DNA from: Deltaproteobacteria bacterium CSP1-8
GTDB taxonomy: Bacteria > Desulfobacterota > Deferrimicrobia > Deferrimicrobiales > Deferrimicrobiaceae
NCBI GenBank assembly: GCA_001443455.1
Contig: LDXO01000001.1
Coordinates: 67,102-128,927 of the forward strand
Direction: 5' to 3'
Length of the DNA stretch: 61,826 nt
Program-made: the position numbers and the translations under genes
The notes under the pieces: generated by a model
Seen by the model: only the letters and a program-made list of their open reading frames with translations
What the model was told of the DNA's origin: nothing
Database searches by the model: none
In this document: positions 27,482-36,051 of the stretch, piece by piece
Numbering within the stretch: position 1 is the stretch's first letter
Layout: every line of letters begins with the position of its first letter

Positions 27482-27976
27482 CTAGCGATGACATGTCGCG
27501 CAGTCGGTGTTTACCCGGTTTTTTTCGTGGCACGTTATGCAAAACTGCATTTTAATCGGGTAAAACGGCTTCGAAAAAGGAAGGGTCATGTTATTTACGT
27601 CGCCGTGGCAATCCTGGCAGGCGACTTTTCCGAGCGAGACATGCCTTCTGTGGGAGAAATAGGCATGGTCGGGCACCCGATGTACTTGAATCCACGGGAT
27701 CGGTTGATTTTCCTGGATATAACCAACCAGTTTCTCTTCTTCTTTGCTATCCGTCATGGGTGTTTCATGACAGTTTTTACAAAATTCAACATTGGGAATA
27801 TTGGCTTTCTGATGAGTCAGCACTTGAGTGTGACAGTCAAAACAGCCAAGTCCTGCTTCTTCTATATGCTTCTTATGATTGTATGCAATGGGCTGGGAGA
27901 AACTTGCCGAATCCGAACAACCGCTGATAAAGAACAAGAAAAAGGTGGGGATGACAAATAGTTCCCAATGTTTCAT
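27482..27976 (-). CDS. pentahaem c-type cytochrome lipoprotein (ActA/QrcA-like)
   Basis: The 164-residue protein has a textbook lipobox (ISGC, Cys at about 20) and five CxxCH motifs: CFDCH, CKNCH, CQDCH, CITCH and CATCH. Several His residues between them (YNHKKH, FSHRRH) are the usual distal ligands of cytochrome c7-like proteins. ActA of alternative complex III is pentahaem and QrcA is hexahaem, so this first gene fits the complex. The ATG at 27976 has GGAGG close upstream. The gene is visibly more AT-rich than its neighbours, a hint of separate ancestry. Confidence 0.9.
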   Translation of the reverse strand: MKHWELFVIPTFFLFFISGCSDSASFSQPIAYNHKKHIEEAGLGCFDCHTQVLTHQKANIPNVEFCKNCHETPMTDSKEEEKLVGYIQENQPIPWIQVHRVPDHAYFSHRRHVSLGKVACQDCHGDVNNMTLPFSKPFYPIKMQFCITCHEKNRVNTDCATCHR

Positions 27977-28058
27977 CGTACCTCCGCTGTAATCGGAGTT
28001 GGTCCATTCATGCCGGAAGAAGCAATATCCCAACCTTTGGCTTATCAGGGGATACAGT

Positions 28059-28087
28059 GTTTTACCTTTTGGGGACGGTCATGTCAA
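28059..28087 (-). promoter_or_regulatory. sigma-70-type promoter of the Qrc/ACIII-like operon
   Basis: On the minus strand a perfect TTGACA (28087-28082) is followed after 17 bases by TAAAAC (28064-28059). The start codon of the pentahaem cytochrome lies about 80 bases downstream. Confidence 0.5.
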
Positions 28088-28173
28088 GAACCATTGTTGA
28101 CCACGGGTCTTCGGAATGGAATGAAATCGTTTCGGGGGAAATCGACGCGCCGCATTCTACCGGGGGGTACTCC

Positions 28174-28350
28174 TTACCGTTCGATATCTTCTTCCGCCGC
28201 GTCTTCTTCCGCCGTTGACAACGTTTCATTCATCGGATAGTCTTCTTTCCATTTTGTGGAAAAATGAAAGAGAACTCCGTAAGAAAGGGTTTTTGCGATG
28301 TTCCCCGCTTTGCCAAAACAGCGATCTGTTGAAATGCTAAGATCATGCAT
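28174..28350 (-). CDS. possible small protein of 58 residues
   Basis: An uninterrupted frame runs from ATG 28350 to TAA 28174. Its predicted protein ends in an acidic tail (AEEDAAEEDIER) preceded by a Phe/Tyr-rich middle (SYGVLFHF). I do not recognise it. No good ribosome site precedes the ATG, so it could equally be a chance frame or a decayed gene in this AT-richer gap. The tandem TCTTCTTCCGCCG repeat encodes the acidic tail. Confidence 0.3.
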   Translation of the reverse strand: MHDLSISTDRCFGKAGNIAKTLSYGVLFHFSTKWKEDYPMNETLSTAEEDAAEEDIER

Positions 28351-28406
28351 GGGATCCGTCGGATAGAGCTTCCCTCGTCACGTTCCCAAGGAGGACAGCC
28401 TCGTCG

Positions 28407-29153
28407 ATGAAAAAACCGTTCCAGAAGCTGCCCGAGTCAGTGGTAAGGCTCGTCACCGTTTTTGCCGTCTTCATCGTCGGCACCATCGTCGTCGTCAAGT
28501 TCGCTATCCCACCCCGGTTCAAGGACACGAAAATCCAGTGGGCGGACACGATCAAGCAGGAGACCGCCAAGCCGGTCCAGTACGCCGGGGCCGTCGCCTG
28601 CGCGGATTGCCACGAGGAGGTCGTCGCCCAAAAACGAAAGGGGTATCACCGGGACCTTTCGTGCGAGACCTGCCACGGTCCCGCGAAGGCGCATACGGAC
28701 GACCCGGATAAGGTGAAGCCGCCGGCTCCGCGGGACCGGAAGTTCTGTCCCGTGTGCCATACCTTCAACCCCTCGCGGCCGAGAGGGTATCCCATGATCA
28801 ACCCGGTGGCCCACAACCCGATGAAGCCTTGTTTTACCTGCCACGAACCGCACGACCCGAAACCGCCGACGGTCCCGCGGGAATGCTCGGCGTGCCATGG
28901 AGAGATCGCAAGGACGCTCTCGGTTTCCCACCACGTCCAGCTGAAATGCACCTCGTGCCACACCGTGCCGGCCCAACACCGGGTCTCTCCGAGGGTCATC
29001 AGGCCGTCGAAGCCCACCAGCCGGGACTTCTGCGGGAAATGCCACGCGAAGGATTCGACCTTCAAGGGGTCCCCGAAGATCGACCTCGCCAGCCACGGGG
29101 AGAAATACGTCTGCTGGCAGTGCCACTATCCCCACCTTCCGGAGGTGGAATGA
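28407..29153 (+). CDS. octahaem c-type cytochrome, membrane-anchored (module 3)
   Basis: The 248-residue protein has an N-terminal membrane anchor (about 12-33) and eight CxxCH motifs: CADCH, CETCH, CPVCH, CFTCH, CSACH, CTSCH, CGKCH and CWQCH. That is one haem per about 26 residues of soluble domain, a very dense wire. It precedes a Tat FeS subunit, whose ATG overlaps its TGA, and an NrfD subunit, so it should exchange electrons with the menaquinone pool on the periplasmic side. The natural partner downstream is not encoded nearby. Confidence 0.92.
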   Translation: MKKPFQKLPESVVRLVTVFAVFIVGTIVVVKFAIPPRFKDTKIQWADTIKQETAKPVQYAGAVACADCHEEVVAQKRKGYHRDLSCETCHGPAKAHTDDPDKVKPPAPRDRKFCPVCHTFNPSRPRGYPMINPVAHNPMKPCFTCHEPHDPKPPTVPRECSACHGEIARTLSVSHHVQLKCTSCHTVPAQHRVSPRVIRPSKPTSRDFCGKCHAKDSTFKGSPKIDLASHGEKYVCWQCHYPHLPEVE

Positions 29154-29896
29154 TGGACCGCAGATCGTTTCTCAAGAAGCTCTTTTCCTCCCTCGCCCTG
29201 TCGGGCGGCGTCCTGGGCGGATTCTTCCGGATCCTCCCCGCGTGGGGGCAGGCGAAGGAGGAGCCCGCCGGAAAACTGTGGGGGTTCGGGGTTTCGGTGG
29301 ACAAGTGCATCGGATGCGCGCGCTGCGTGGTGGCGTGCAAGTCGGAGAACAACGTGCCGAAGGAACCGTTCTTCTACCGGACCTGGGTGGAGCGGTACAT
29401 GATTCCGAAGGAGGGAGAGGCGGAGGTCACCAACATTCACACGGGCTTGGCCCCCGAGGCGGAGGTGCCGTCCAAACCCATCTTCCGGAGCTTCTTCGTC
29501 CCGAAGCTGTGCAACCAGTGCGCGCACCCGCCGTGCGTCCAGGTCTGCCCCGTGGGCGCCACGTTCTCCACGGAGGACGGCGTCGTGCTCGTGAACGACA
29601 GGACCTGCATCGGCTGCCGGTACTGCATCCAGGCCTGCCCCTACGGGGCGAGGTACCTGCACCCGGCGACGCACACGGCGGACAAGTGCACCTTCTGCTA
29701 TCACCGCCTCCACCGGGGGCTGCTCCCCGCGTGCGTCGAGGTCTGCCCGACCCAGGCGAGGGTCATCGGCGACCTCCACAGTGCCGCCAGCCCCATGACC
29801 CGGTTCAAGCGGATGAACAAGATCTTCGTCCTCAAGCCGAACTTGAACACCGAGCCGAAGGTCCTCTACGCCAACATCGATGGAGAAGTCCGATGA
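29153..29896 (+). CDS. four-cluster FeS subunit, Tat-exported (module 3)
   Basis: The 247-residue protein begins with a strong twin-arginine signal (RRSFLKKLF, then a hydrophobic run to AWGQ at about 33). Four cluster motifs follow: CIGCARCVVAC, CNQCAHPPCVQVCP, CIGCRYCIQACP, and CTFC with CVEVCP. It has the same family role as the module 1 FeS protein, about 60 residues shorter. GGAGG is seven bases before the ATG at 29153; an ATG one codon earlier is possible. It overlaps the next gene by ATGA. Confidence 0.93.
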   Translation: MDRRSFLKKLFSSLALSGGVLGGFFRILPAWGQAKEEPAGKLWGFGVSVDKCIGCARCVVACKSENNVPKEPFFYRTWVERYMIPKEGEAEVTNIHTGLAPEAEVPSKPIFRSFFVPKLCNQCAHPPCVQVCPVGATFSTEDGVVLVNDRTCIGCRYCIQACPYGARYLHPATHTADKCTFCYHRLHRGLLPACVEVCPTQARVIGDLHSAASPMTRFKRMNKIFVLKPNLNTEPKVLYANIDGEVR

Positions 29897-31110
29897 ATCC
29901 GGCCATGGTCGAAAAGCTGCGCGAGCTTCTGCCCCAGGTCACGGGGTACATCTACCCCAACGAGATCGAGGTCCACTGGGGCCTGCTCATCGTCGTGTAC
30001 CCGTACATCACCGGGATCGTGGCGGGGGCGTTCATCCTCGCCTCCCTCGTCAAGGTCTTCAACGTAAAAGAGGTCCAGCCCCTCTACCGGCTTGCCCTCC
30101 TCACCGCGCTCGCCTTCCTTCTCGTCGCGCCCCTGTCGCTCGTGTCGCACCTGGGGCACCCGTTCCGCGCCTACGAGATCTTCCTGACCCCGCAGACGAG
30201 CTCCGCGATGGCGATGTTCGGCTTCGTCTACGCCTGGTACCTCATGGTGGTCCTCCTGGTCGAGATCTGGTTCGACTACCGGAAGGACATGATCGTCTGG
30301 TCGCAGGAAGAGACGGGCGTGATGAAGCACGTCCACCGGGTCCTCTCCCTCTTTTCGAAGGATACGAGCGAGGAGGCGCTCCGGTTCGACAACCGGGCGC
30401 TCAAGGTCATCACCATCATCGGGATCCCCTCGGCGTTCCTCCTCCACGGGTATGTCGGCTTCATCTTCGGGTCGATCAAGGCGAACCCGTGGTGGAGCTC
30501 CGTCCTCATGCCGATCGTTTTCCTGTTCTCCGCGATCGTCTCCGGGATCGCGCTGGTGATCCTGCTGTACATGATCATCTACCCCATGATGGGGGGGAAG
30601 ATCGACATGAAGTGCGTCGACAAGGGGATGTCCTTCCTCTTCTACGCCGTGATCGTCGACTTCTCCCTGGAGTTCGTCGACTTCATCCACCGGATCTATC
30701 AGAGCGAGGAGGAGATCAAGATCCTCGGGGAACTGGTCATGAACAAGATTTTCTTCAGCCTGGCCATCGTCCAGGTCCTCATGGGGATGCTCTTCCCCCT
30801 TGGCATCCTCTCCGCCATCAAGATCTTCCGGCGATTCCGGGAGAGCGAGGAGCTCCGGAAGCTGCTCTACTTCGTCTCCCTGATCCTCATCCAGGGGGGG
30901 ATCTTCGCCACCCGGTGGAACGTCGTGATCGGCGGGCAGATGTTCTCCAAGAGCTTCCGGGGACTCACGACGTACAAGATGGAGTTCGGGGGGATCGAGG
31001 GGCTGCTCTACGCCCTTGGCCTGCTCGCGCTGCCCCTGGTCATTCTGGCCGTCCTGTTGAAGATTCTCCCGGCGTGGAAGGAGTTCGCGAAAAACCCCCA
31101 GGAGACGTAG
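29893..31110 (+). CDS. NrfD-type membrane quinone-binding subunit (module 3)
   Basis: The 405-residue polytopic protein has about nine helices. The region equivalent to the DLGRPDR motif reads SHLGHPFRAYEI, followed by TPQTSSAMAMFG, which marks a different NrfD subgroup from the two earlier copies. It starts at the ATG of an ATGA overlap with the FeS gene. It should bind menaquinone and pass electrons through the FeS subunit to the octahaem cytochrome, or in reverse. Confidence 0.92.
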   Translation: MNPAMVEKLRELLPQVTGYIYPNEIEVHWGLLIVVYPYITGIVAGAFILASLVKVFNVKEVQPLYRLALLTALAFLLVAPLSLVSHLGHPFRAYEIFLTPQTSSAMAMFGFVYAWYLMVVLLVEIWFDYRKDMIVWSQEETGVMKHVHRVLSLFSKDTSEEALRFDNRALKVITIIGIPSAFLLHGYVGFIFGSIKANPWWSSVLMPIVFLFSAIVSGIALVILLYMIIYPMMGGKIDMKCVDKGMSFLFYAVIVDFSLEFVDFIHRIYQSEEEIKILGELVMNKIFFSLAIVQVLMGMLFPLGILSAIKIFRRFRESEELRKLLYFVSLILIQGGIFATRWNVVIGGQMFSKSFRGLTTYKMEFGGIEGLLYALGLLALPLVILAVLLKILPAWKEFAKNPQET

Positions 31111-31308
31111 CGCTCCTAAGAACTCGATCTTCCCTGCGGCGGGCGCAACATCTGCGCGCCCTGGTGCGGGGCGTTATGGCCGGCTTTCGCAGCCTCGGAG
31201 GGGGGTCGCTCGCTTCGTCGCTCGACTCGCGATGAACCCGCAAGTCTGCGCTCCGGCCTCCCACCGCCCCATCCTTCGGCTGCTCCGCCGGCAACCGGGG
31301 ACCCTCAG

Positions 31309-31438
31309 GCGATGCGGGGGGGTCGACGAGGCGGCCTGTGGAGCGAGGAGATAATTGCGTCGAGCGGAACGGCAGCGAGCGGTCGCACGGTCGCGAGCGT
31401 AGCCTAAGGGGACCCCTCCGCGAGCCAGGGTCCCCGGT
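31309..31438 (-). repeat. long dispersed intergenic repeat, copy 3 (inverted)
   Basis: Read on the minus strand it matches copy 1 over nearly its full length, including the terminal hairpin (GGGGACCCC and AGGGTCCCC here), CGCTCGCGACC, GCTCGCTGCCGTTCCGCTCG and CTCCACAGGCCGCCTCGTCG. The largest difference is a short replaced block in the middle (AGATAATTGCG on the plus strand). Confidence 0.8.
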
Positions 31439-31488
31439 CACGGGAATGGGGTCAGCGGAGCAGCAAGCCGAAGGAGGACATTCCCACG

Positions 31489-31530
31489 GGGGACATTCCC
31501 GTATCGAATTTTATGTTGAGGAGTGTCCCC
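31489..31530. repeat. REP-like palindrome, copy 3 (imperfect)
   Basis: GGGGACATTCCC (31489-31500) faces AGGAGTGTCCCC (31519-31530). The right arm is identical to copies 1 and 2; the left arm differs at two positions and the centre is AT-rich and unrelated. Confidence 0.65.
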
Positions 31531-31544
31531 GCCCCGCACGGCAT

Positions 31545-32321
31545 CTATGGGGCGCGGGGGATCCTCCCCGGTCGGATCCGGAGGAATTTCTCCCTCACCT
31601 GCCCCTTCTCCAGGTCGATCCGGTAGAATCCGAACCGCTGGAACGGGACCATCAGGGCCCCGGCCCCCCCGGACACGATCACCTTGGTTCCCCCCCACTC
31701 GTCCACCTGGTTCATGTGTTCGTGGCTGCAGAGCAATAGGTCCACCTCGCGCCTTTCGAGGATCTTCCGCAAGCGTTCGCTCTGCGTGTCGTAGTTTTTC
31801 GCCGTGCCGTGGGGGAAGATGTTGTCGGTCCGCGGCGGGATGTGCATCGCCACGACCAGGTAGCGGATCCCGTTTGTCCCCTTGGGGTGCGCCGCCAGGT
31901 CCCGGTCGAGCCAGTCGAGGAGGGAATCCGGCAGGGAGCCCGAGGCGTTGTCGACGATCGCGAAACGCGCGTCCTTGTGCGTGAAGGAATAGGAGGTGTC
32001 GGGAAGGCCGAAAAACCTTGCGAACTCCTCCGCCGTAGCCCCTTGCAATTCGTGGTTTCCGATCACGAGGAAGAGGGGTTTTGTGAACTCTTTCGTCTTC
32101 TCGCGGAACGTTTGCCAGGCGGCGGCCCCCCCGGGCCGTTCCAGGTCCCCCGTGTGGATCAGGAACTCCATATCGGATGTTTCCACGGCCGCAAGGATGC
32201 GGGGAAGCACCCCGTTATTGTCGTCCCGGCTGTCCCCGCACACGCCGAACGACCAGCCGAACGCCCCGTGCCCCCACAACAGGAGGACCAGCAGGAAGGG
32301 AAGAATCCTTTTCGGACGCAT
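31545..32321 (-). CDS. secreted metallophosphatase (calcineurin-like)
   Basis: The 258-residue protein has an N-terminal signal peptide (about 1-22) and the metal-binding blocks of the calcineurin-like fold in order: GDSRDDN, HTGDLE, GNHE, a middle HIPPR, and SHEHMN. It should act on a phosphoester in the periplasm; the substrate is unknown. It ends just beside the repeat region. No neighbour suggests a pathway, and the MFS gene downstream of its start lies on the same strand after 80 bases. Confidence 0.88.
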   Translation of the reverse strand: MRPKRILPFLLVLLLWGHGAFGWSFGVCGDSRDDNNGVLPRILAAVETSDMEFLIHTGDLERPGGAAAWQTFREKTKEFTKPLFLVIGNHELQGATAEEFARFFGLPDTSYSFTHKDARFAIVDNASGSLPDSLLDWLDRDLAAHPKGTNGIRYLVVAMHIPPRTDNIFPHGTAKNYDTQSERLRKILERREVDLLLCSHEHMNQVDEWGGTKVIVSGGAGALMVPFQRFGFYRIDLEKGQVREKFLRIRPGRIPRAP

Positions 32322-32400
32322 TATTGTATTCTACCCCAAGCCCACCCGGATCCCGCATGCCCCGTTACGGTCCGCCGCCGCAATCGTGCGCGCCGGGGCG

Positions 32401-33645
32401 CTACTCCATCCTGCGAAGTTCCGGGAACTTCCCGATCACCAGAAGGCATGCGGCCAGGCTCCCGGCTGCCGTGATCGCCAGCGCCGTGGTGGCGGATGTG
32501 GCCGAGGCGAGAAGCCCCACCAGGAGGCTGCCCAGCCGCATCAACCCGAGGAACAGGGATACGTAGATGGCCATGACCCTGCCGCGCAGGTGGTCGGGAA
32601 CGAGCGACTGGAGCAGGGAGTTCGCCGGGGCGTTCTGGATGACGAAGGCGAACCCGATGGCGGCGATAAAAAATAACGAGAGCGGGTAGCTGCGGGAAAA
32701 GGAGAAGGCGATAAGAAGGAGGGGAAAGGAGAGGCTCCCTGCGGTGAGAACCGCTCCTTTCCTTCGGACGGCTCCTCCCGTGGCGGCATAGAGCGACCCG
32801 AGGACGGCGCCGACCCCCGCGGCCGACATCAGCCCTCCGTAGACCCCCGCCCCTCCTCCCAGCACCTCCTTGGCGTAGATGGGGACGAGGACGTAATAGG
32901 GCATCGCCAGGAGGGCCGACAGGGAGATGAGGAGAACGATCCCCCGCGGGGCCCTGTTCCCGGCGATGTACCGGACCCCTCCCCACAGGTCGTTCCCGCT
33001 TTTCCTGTCCGGTTGCGCACGGTGGATGAGCGCCGCATCCATCAGGAAAAGCGCTCCCAGGACCGCGAGGAAACTCACTCCGTTCAGGAAGAAGGCGCCG
33101 GAGACCCCCAGGGACGCCACGAGGATCCCGGCCAGCGCCGGGCCGACGACGCGGGCGCCGTGGAACGTCCCGGAGTTGAGCGCGATGGCGTTGGCGAGGT
33201 CCTCCCTCCCCACGAGCTCGATGACGAAGGCCTGCCGCGCGGGGGTGTCGATCGCCTGGACCGCACCGAGCAGGAACGCCAGCCCGATCACGTGCCAGAG
33301 CCGGACCACGCCCATCCAGCAGAGGATGGCGAGGACGAAGGCGAGGGTCATCATCGACGCCTGCGCCAGGAAGATGATCCGCCGCTTGGAGAACCGGTCG
33401 GCGATCGCCCCCGCGTGCAGGGTGAGCGGGACCAGAGGGATCGCCCCGACGAAGTTCACCACCCCGAGGTCCCACGCCGATCCGGTGAGCTGGTAGACGA
33501 GCCAGTTCTGGGCGATCGTCTGCATCCACGTCCCGACGAGGGAGGTCAGCTGGCCGAAGAACCAGAGACGGAAGTTCCGGTGACGAAGCGCCCGGAAGGT
33601 GGAGGCGTGCGCCGGCTGGATCTCCGGCGGGAGGGCCGTTCTCAT
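32401..33645 (-). CDS. MFS transporter (EntS/MFS_3-like exporter)
   Basis: The 414-residue protein has twelve predicted helices. It starts with FRALRHRNFRLWFFGQLTSL and carries DRFSKRRIIF in the first cytoplasmic loop, features of the MFS_3/EntS exporter family. The loop after helix 6 is basic. Substrate is unknown; siderophore or drug export is typical for the family. The ATG at 33645 is the first plausible start, since the open frame beyond it overlaps glgB. Twenty bases separate it from glgB. Confidence 0.88.
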   Translation of the reverse strand: MRTALPPEIQPAHASTFRALRHRNFRLWFFGQLTSLVGTWMQTIAQNWLVYQLTGSAWDLGVVNFVGAIPLVPLTLHAGAIADRFSKRRIIFLAQASMMTLAFVLAILCWMGVVRLWHVIGLAFLLGAVQAIDTPARQAFVIELVGREDLANAIALNSGTFHGARVVGPALAGILVASLGVSGAFFLNGVSFLAVLGALFLMDAALIHRAQPDRKSGNDLWGGVRYIAGNRAPRGIVLLISLSALLAMPYYVLVPIYAKEVLGGGAGVYGGLMSAAGVGAVLGSLYAATGGAVRRKGAVLTAGSLSFPLLLIAFSFSRSYPLSLFFIAAIGFAFVIQNAPANSLLQSLVPDHLRGRVMAIYVSLFLGLMRLGSLLVGLLASATSATTALAITAAGSLAACLLVIGKFPELRRME

Positions 33646-33665
33646 CGGGACGACCGGTGGGGCAT

Positions 33666-35891
33666 TCAGCTTCCGGGCCGCAGGAACAGCGCCCCCAGCG
33701 GGGGGAGCGTGAGAGAGACCGAGAAGGGGCGGCCCATCCACTGTACGGTTTCCGCCTCGACCCCGTAGCCGTTGCCCACGTTGCTTCCGCCGTACGCGGC
33801 GTCGTCGCTGTTGATCACCTCGCGGTAGAAGCCGGGGACAGGCACGCCGATCCGGTACGACTCGCGGACCACGGGAGTGAAGTTGAACACGCACACGAGG
33901 ATGTCGGCGGGGGCTTTCCCCCGGCGCAGGAAGGAGACGACGCTGCTGTCCACATCGCGGAAGTCGATCCACTCGAATCCTTCCGGGCGGAAGTCGATCT
34001 CGTGGAGGGGGGGACAGGACCGGTACAGCCCGTTCAGATTCCGGAGGAATCGCTGGATTCCCCGGTGGGAGTCCCACCGCAGGAGGTCCCACTGCAGGGA
34101 GCGGTCGTGGTTCCACTCCTCCCACTGGCCGAACTCGCCGCCCATGAAGAGGAGCTTCTTCCCGGGGTGGGCGTACATGTATGCGTAGAGCACCCGCAGG
34201 TTCGCGAACTTCTCCCAGAGGTCGGCCTCCGGCATCTTGTCCAGCATCGCGCGCTTCATGTGGACGACCTCGTCGTGGGAGAAGGGCAGGACGAAGTTCT
34301 CGTGGAACGCGTAGAGGAGCGCGAAGGTGAGCGTTCCGAAATGGTGCTTCCGGTGGATCGGGGCCTTCTGGATGAATTCGAGCATGTCGTGCATCCACCC
34401 CATGTTCCACTTGAGGGTGAATCCCAGGCCCCCCAGGTAGACCGGGCGGGAGACGGCAGGCCACGCGGTCGACTCCTCCGCGATCGTCACCGCCCCGGGG
34501 TACCGGGAGTGCACGATCTCGTTCATCCGCCGCAAAAACGAGATCGCCTCCAGGTTCTCGTTCCCGCCGAACTCGTTCGGGATCCACTCCCCGGGGTTGC
34601 GCGAGTAGTCGAGGTAGAGCATGGAGGCCACCGCGTCCACGCGCAGGCCGTCGATGTGGTATTTCTCCAGCCAGAACAGGGCGCTCGAGAGGAGGAAGTT
34701 GGCCACTTCCCGGCGCCCGTAGTTGAAGATCAGGGTTCCCCAGTCCCGGTGTTCCCCCTTCTGCGGGTCGGCGTGCTCGTAGAGATGCGTCCCGTCGAAC
34801 ATGGCCAGGCCGTGGGCGTCCCTCGGGAAGTGGGCGGGCACCCAGTCGAGGAGGACCCCGATCTCCTCCCGGTGGCACCGGTCGACGAAGGCCATGAAGT
34901 CGTTCGGGTGGCCGTGGCGGGAGGTGGGGGCGAAATACCCGAGCGACTGGTACCCCCAGGAGCCGTCAAACGGGTGCTCGGAAACGGGGAGAAGCTGGAT
35001 GTGCGTGTACCCCATCCCCCGGACGTAGGGGACAAGCTCGTCCGCAAGCTCCCGGTACGACAGGTAGCCGGGCTTCTCCCCCTCCTTCCTCTTCCACGAC
35101 CCGAGGTGGACCTCGTAGATCGCGATGGGCTCTTCCAGAAGATCGGCTGCGAGCCTGCGGGCCATCCACTCGTCGTCACCCCAGGAGTACCGGTCGATGT
35201 CGCATACGATCGAGCCCGTCCTCGGCGGGACCTCGTACCGGAGAGCGTGGGGGTCGGTCTTGAGGAACGGGGTCTCCGCCTCCCGGGAGCGGATCTCGTA
35301 CTTGTAGATCTCCCCCTCGCCCAGCCCGGGGATAAAGATCTCCCAGATTCCGCACTCCCCCCGGTTGCGCATCGGCGTCCGGCGGCCGTCCCAGTGGTTG
35401 AAATCCCCCACCACGGACACCCGCTCGGCGTTGGGTGCCCACACGGAGAAGGCGACCCCGGGCACCCCTCCCATCTCCGCCAGGTGGCTCCCGAGCTTTC
35501 GGTACAGATCGAGGTGCGTCCCCTCCCCGAGCAGGTGGATGTCGAAGTCGGAAAGGACGCAGCCGAAGGCGTACGGGTCCTCCTGCTGCCAGCGGTGCCC
35601 CTTGTCGTTTTCGATCTCGAACCGGTAGGGGAACGGGTCCTCTCTGCCGGGGAAGATCGCCTCGAAGATCCCGGCGGGATGCAGCCGCCTCATCTCCGTT
35701 CCGGGCTCTTTGCCCGGGTGAGGGAGCACGAACGCTCGCGCGGCCTCCGGCAGGATCGCCCGGATGGCGACCGCATGCTCCTTTCCGAACTCGACGACGT
35801 GCGGGCCGAGGACCGAGAACGGGTCCCAGTGACGCGCTTCCGCGAGCCGCTCGATATCCTTTTTGCGTGCGGTTCCCGTCATCTCGTCCAT
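33666..35891 (-). CDS. glgB: 1,4-alpha-glucan branching enzyme
   Basis: The 741-residue GH13 enzyme introduces alpha-1,6 branches into glycogen. The N-terminal CBM48-type module is followed by the catalytic barrel with nucleophile Asp419 ([15 protein letters not shown]) and acid/base Glu472 (AEES); the 53-residue spacing equals that of the E. coli enzyme. SHDEV supplies the third Asp. Length is normal. I chose the ATG at 35891; a second ATG three codons later is equally possible and neither has a strong ribosome site. Other glg genes are not in the window. Confidence 0.96.
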   Translation of the reverse strand: MDEMTGTARKKDIERLAEARHWDPFSVLGPHVVEFGKEHAVAIRAILPEAARAFVLPHPGKEPGTEMRRLHPAGIFEAIFPGREDPFPYRFEIENDKGHRWQQEDPYAFGCVLSDFDIHLLGEGTHLDLYRKLGSHLAEMGGVPGVAFSVWAPNAERVSVVGDFNHWDGRRTPMRNRGECGIWEIFIPGLGEGEIYKYEIRSREAETPFLKTDPHALRYEVPPRTGSIVCDIDRYSWGDDEWMARRLAADLLEEPIAIYEVHLGSWKRKEGEKPGYLSYRELADELVPYVRGMGYTHIQLLPVSEHPFDGSWGYQSLGYFAPTSRHGHPNDFMAFVDRCHREEIGVLLDWVPAHFPRDAHGLAMFDGTHLYEHADPQKGEHRDWGTLIFNYGRREVANFLLSSALFWLEKYHIDGLRVDAVASMLYLDYSRNPGEWIPNEFGGNENLEAISFLRRMNEIVHSRYPGAVTIAEESTAWPAVSRPVYLGGLGFTLKWNMGWMHDMLEFIQKAPIHRKHHFGTLTFALLYAFHENFVLPFSHDEVVHMKRAMLDKMPEADLWEKFANLRVLYAYMYAHPGKKLLFMGGEFGQWEEWNHDRSLQWDLLRWDSHRGIQRFLRNLNGLYRSCPPLHEIDFRPEGFEWIDFRDVDSSVVSFLRRGKAPADILVCVFNFTPVVRESYRIGVPVPGFYREVINSDDAAYGGSNVGNGYGVEAETVQWMGRPFSVSLTLPPLGALFLRPGS

Positions 35892-36051
35892 TGTACAGGG
35901 GGAGGATCCTCCCCAGGCAACGGCGATGGGGAAGCGGGGGATCGGGCAGGCGGGCGGAAACATGTCTCCGGCACGTTCTGGGGGGAAAAAAACCCGGGCG
36001 GTTCAGTGGGAGCGCCGGGGCGGGTGCACGCCATGCTTCCGGAACCGGTTC

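Larger units (their letters stand above)
27977..28406. other. AT-richer divergent region between two cytochrome operons
   Basis: It holds the probable promoter of the minus operon (28059-28087), a 58-codon open frame on the minus strand (28174-28350) and two copies of TCTTCTTCCGCCG in tandem at about 28188-28214. I see no clear promoter for the plus-strand octahaem gene. Confidence 0.6.
31111..31544. other. intergenic region with repeats
   Basis: No gene is supported. The left 200 bases are GC-rich with short inverted patches such as GTCGCTCGCTTCGTCGCTCG. The long repeat copy 3 (31309-31438, inverted) and the imperfect palindrome copy 3 (31489-31530) fill most of the rest. Confidence 0.6.

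Noticed and set aside
28186-28215. Phase-variable microsatellite
   Set aside because: Only two near-identical 15-base units are present; too few for slippage control.
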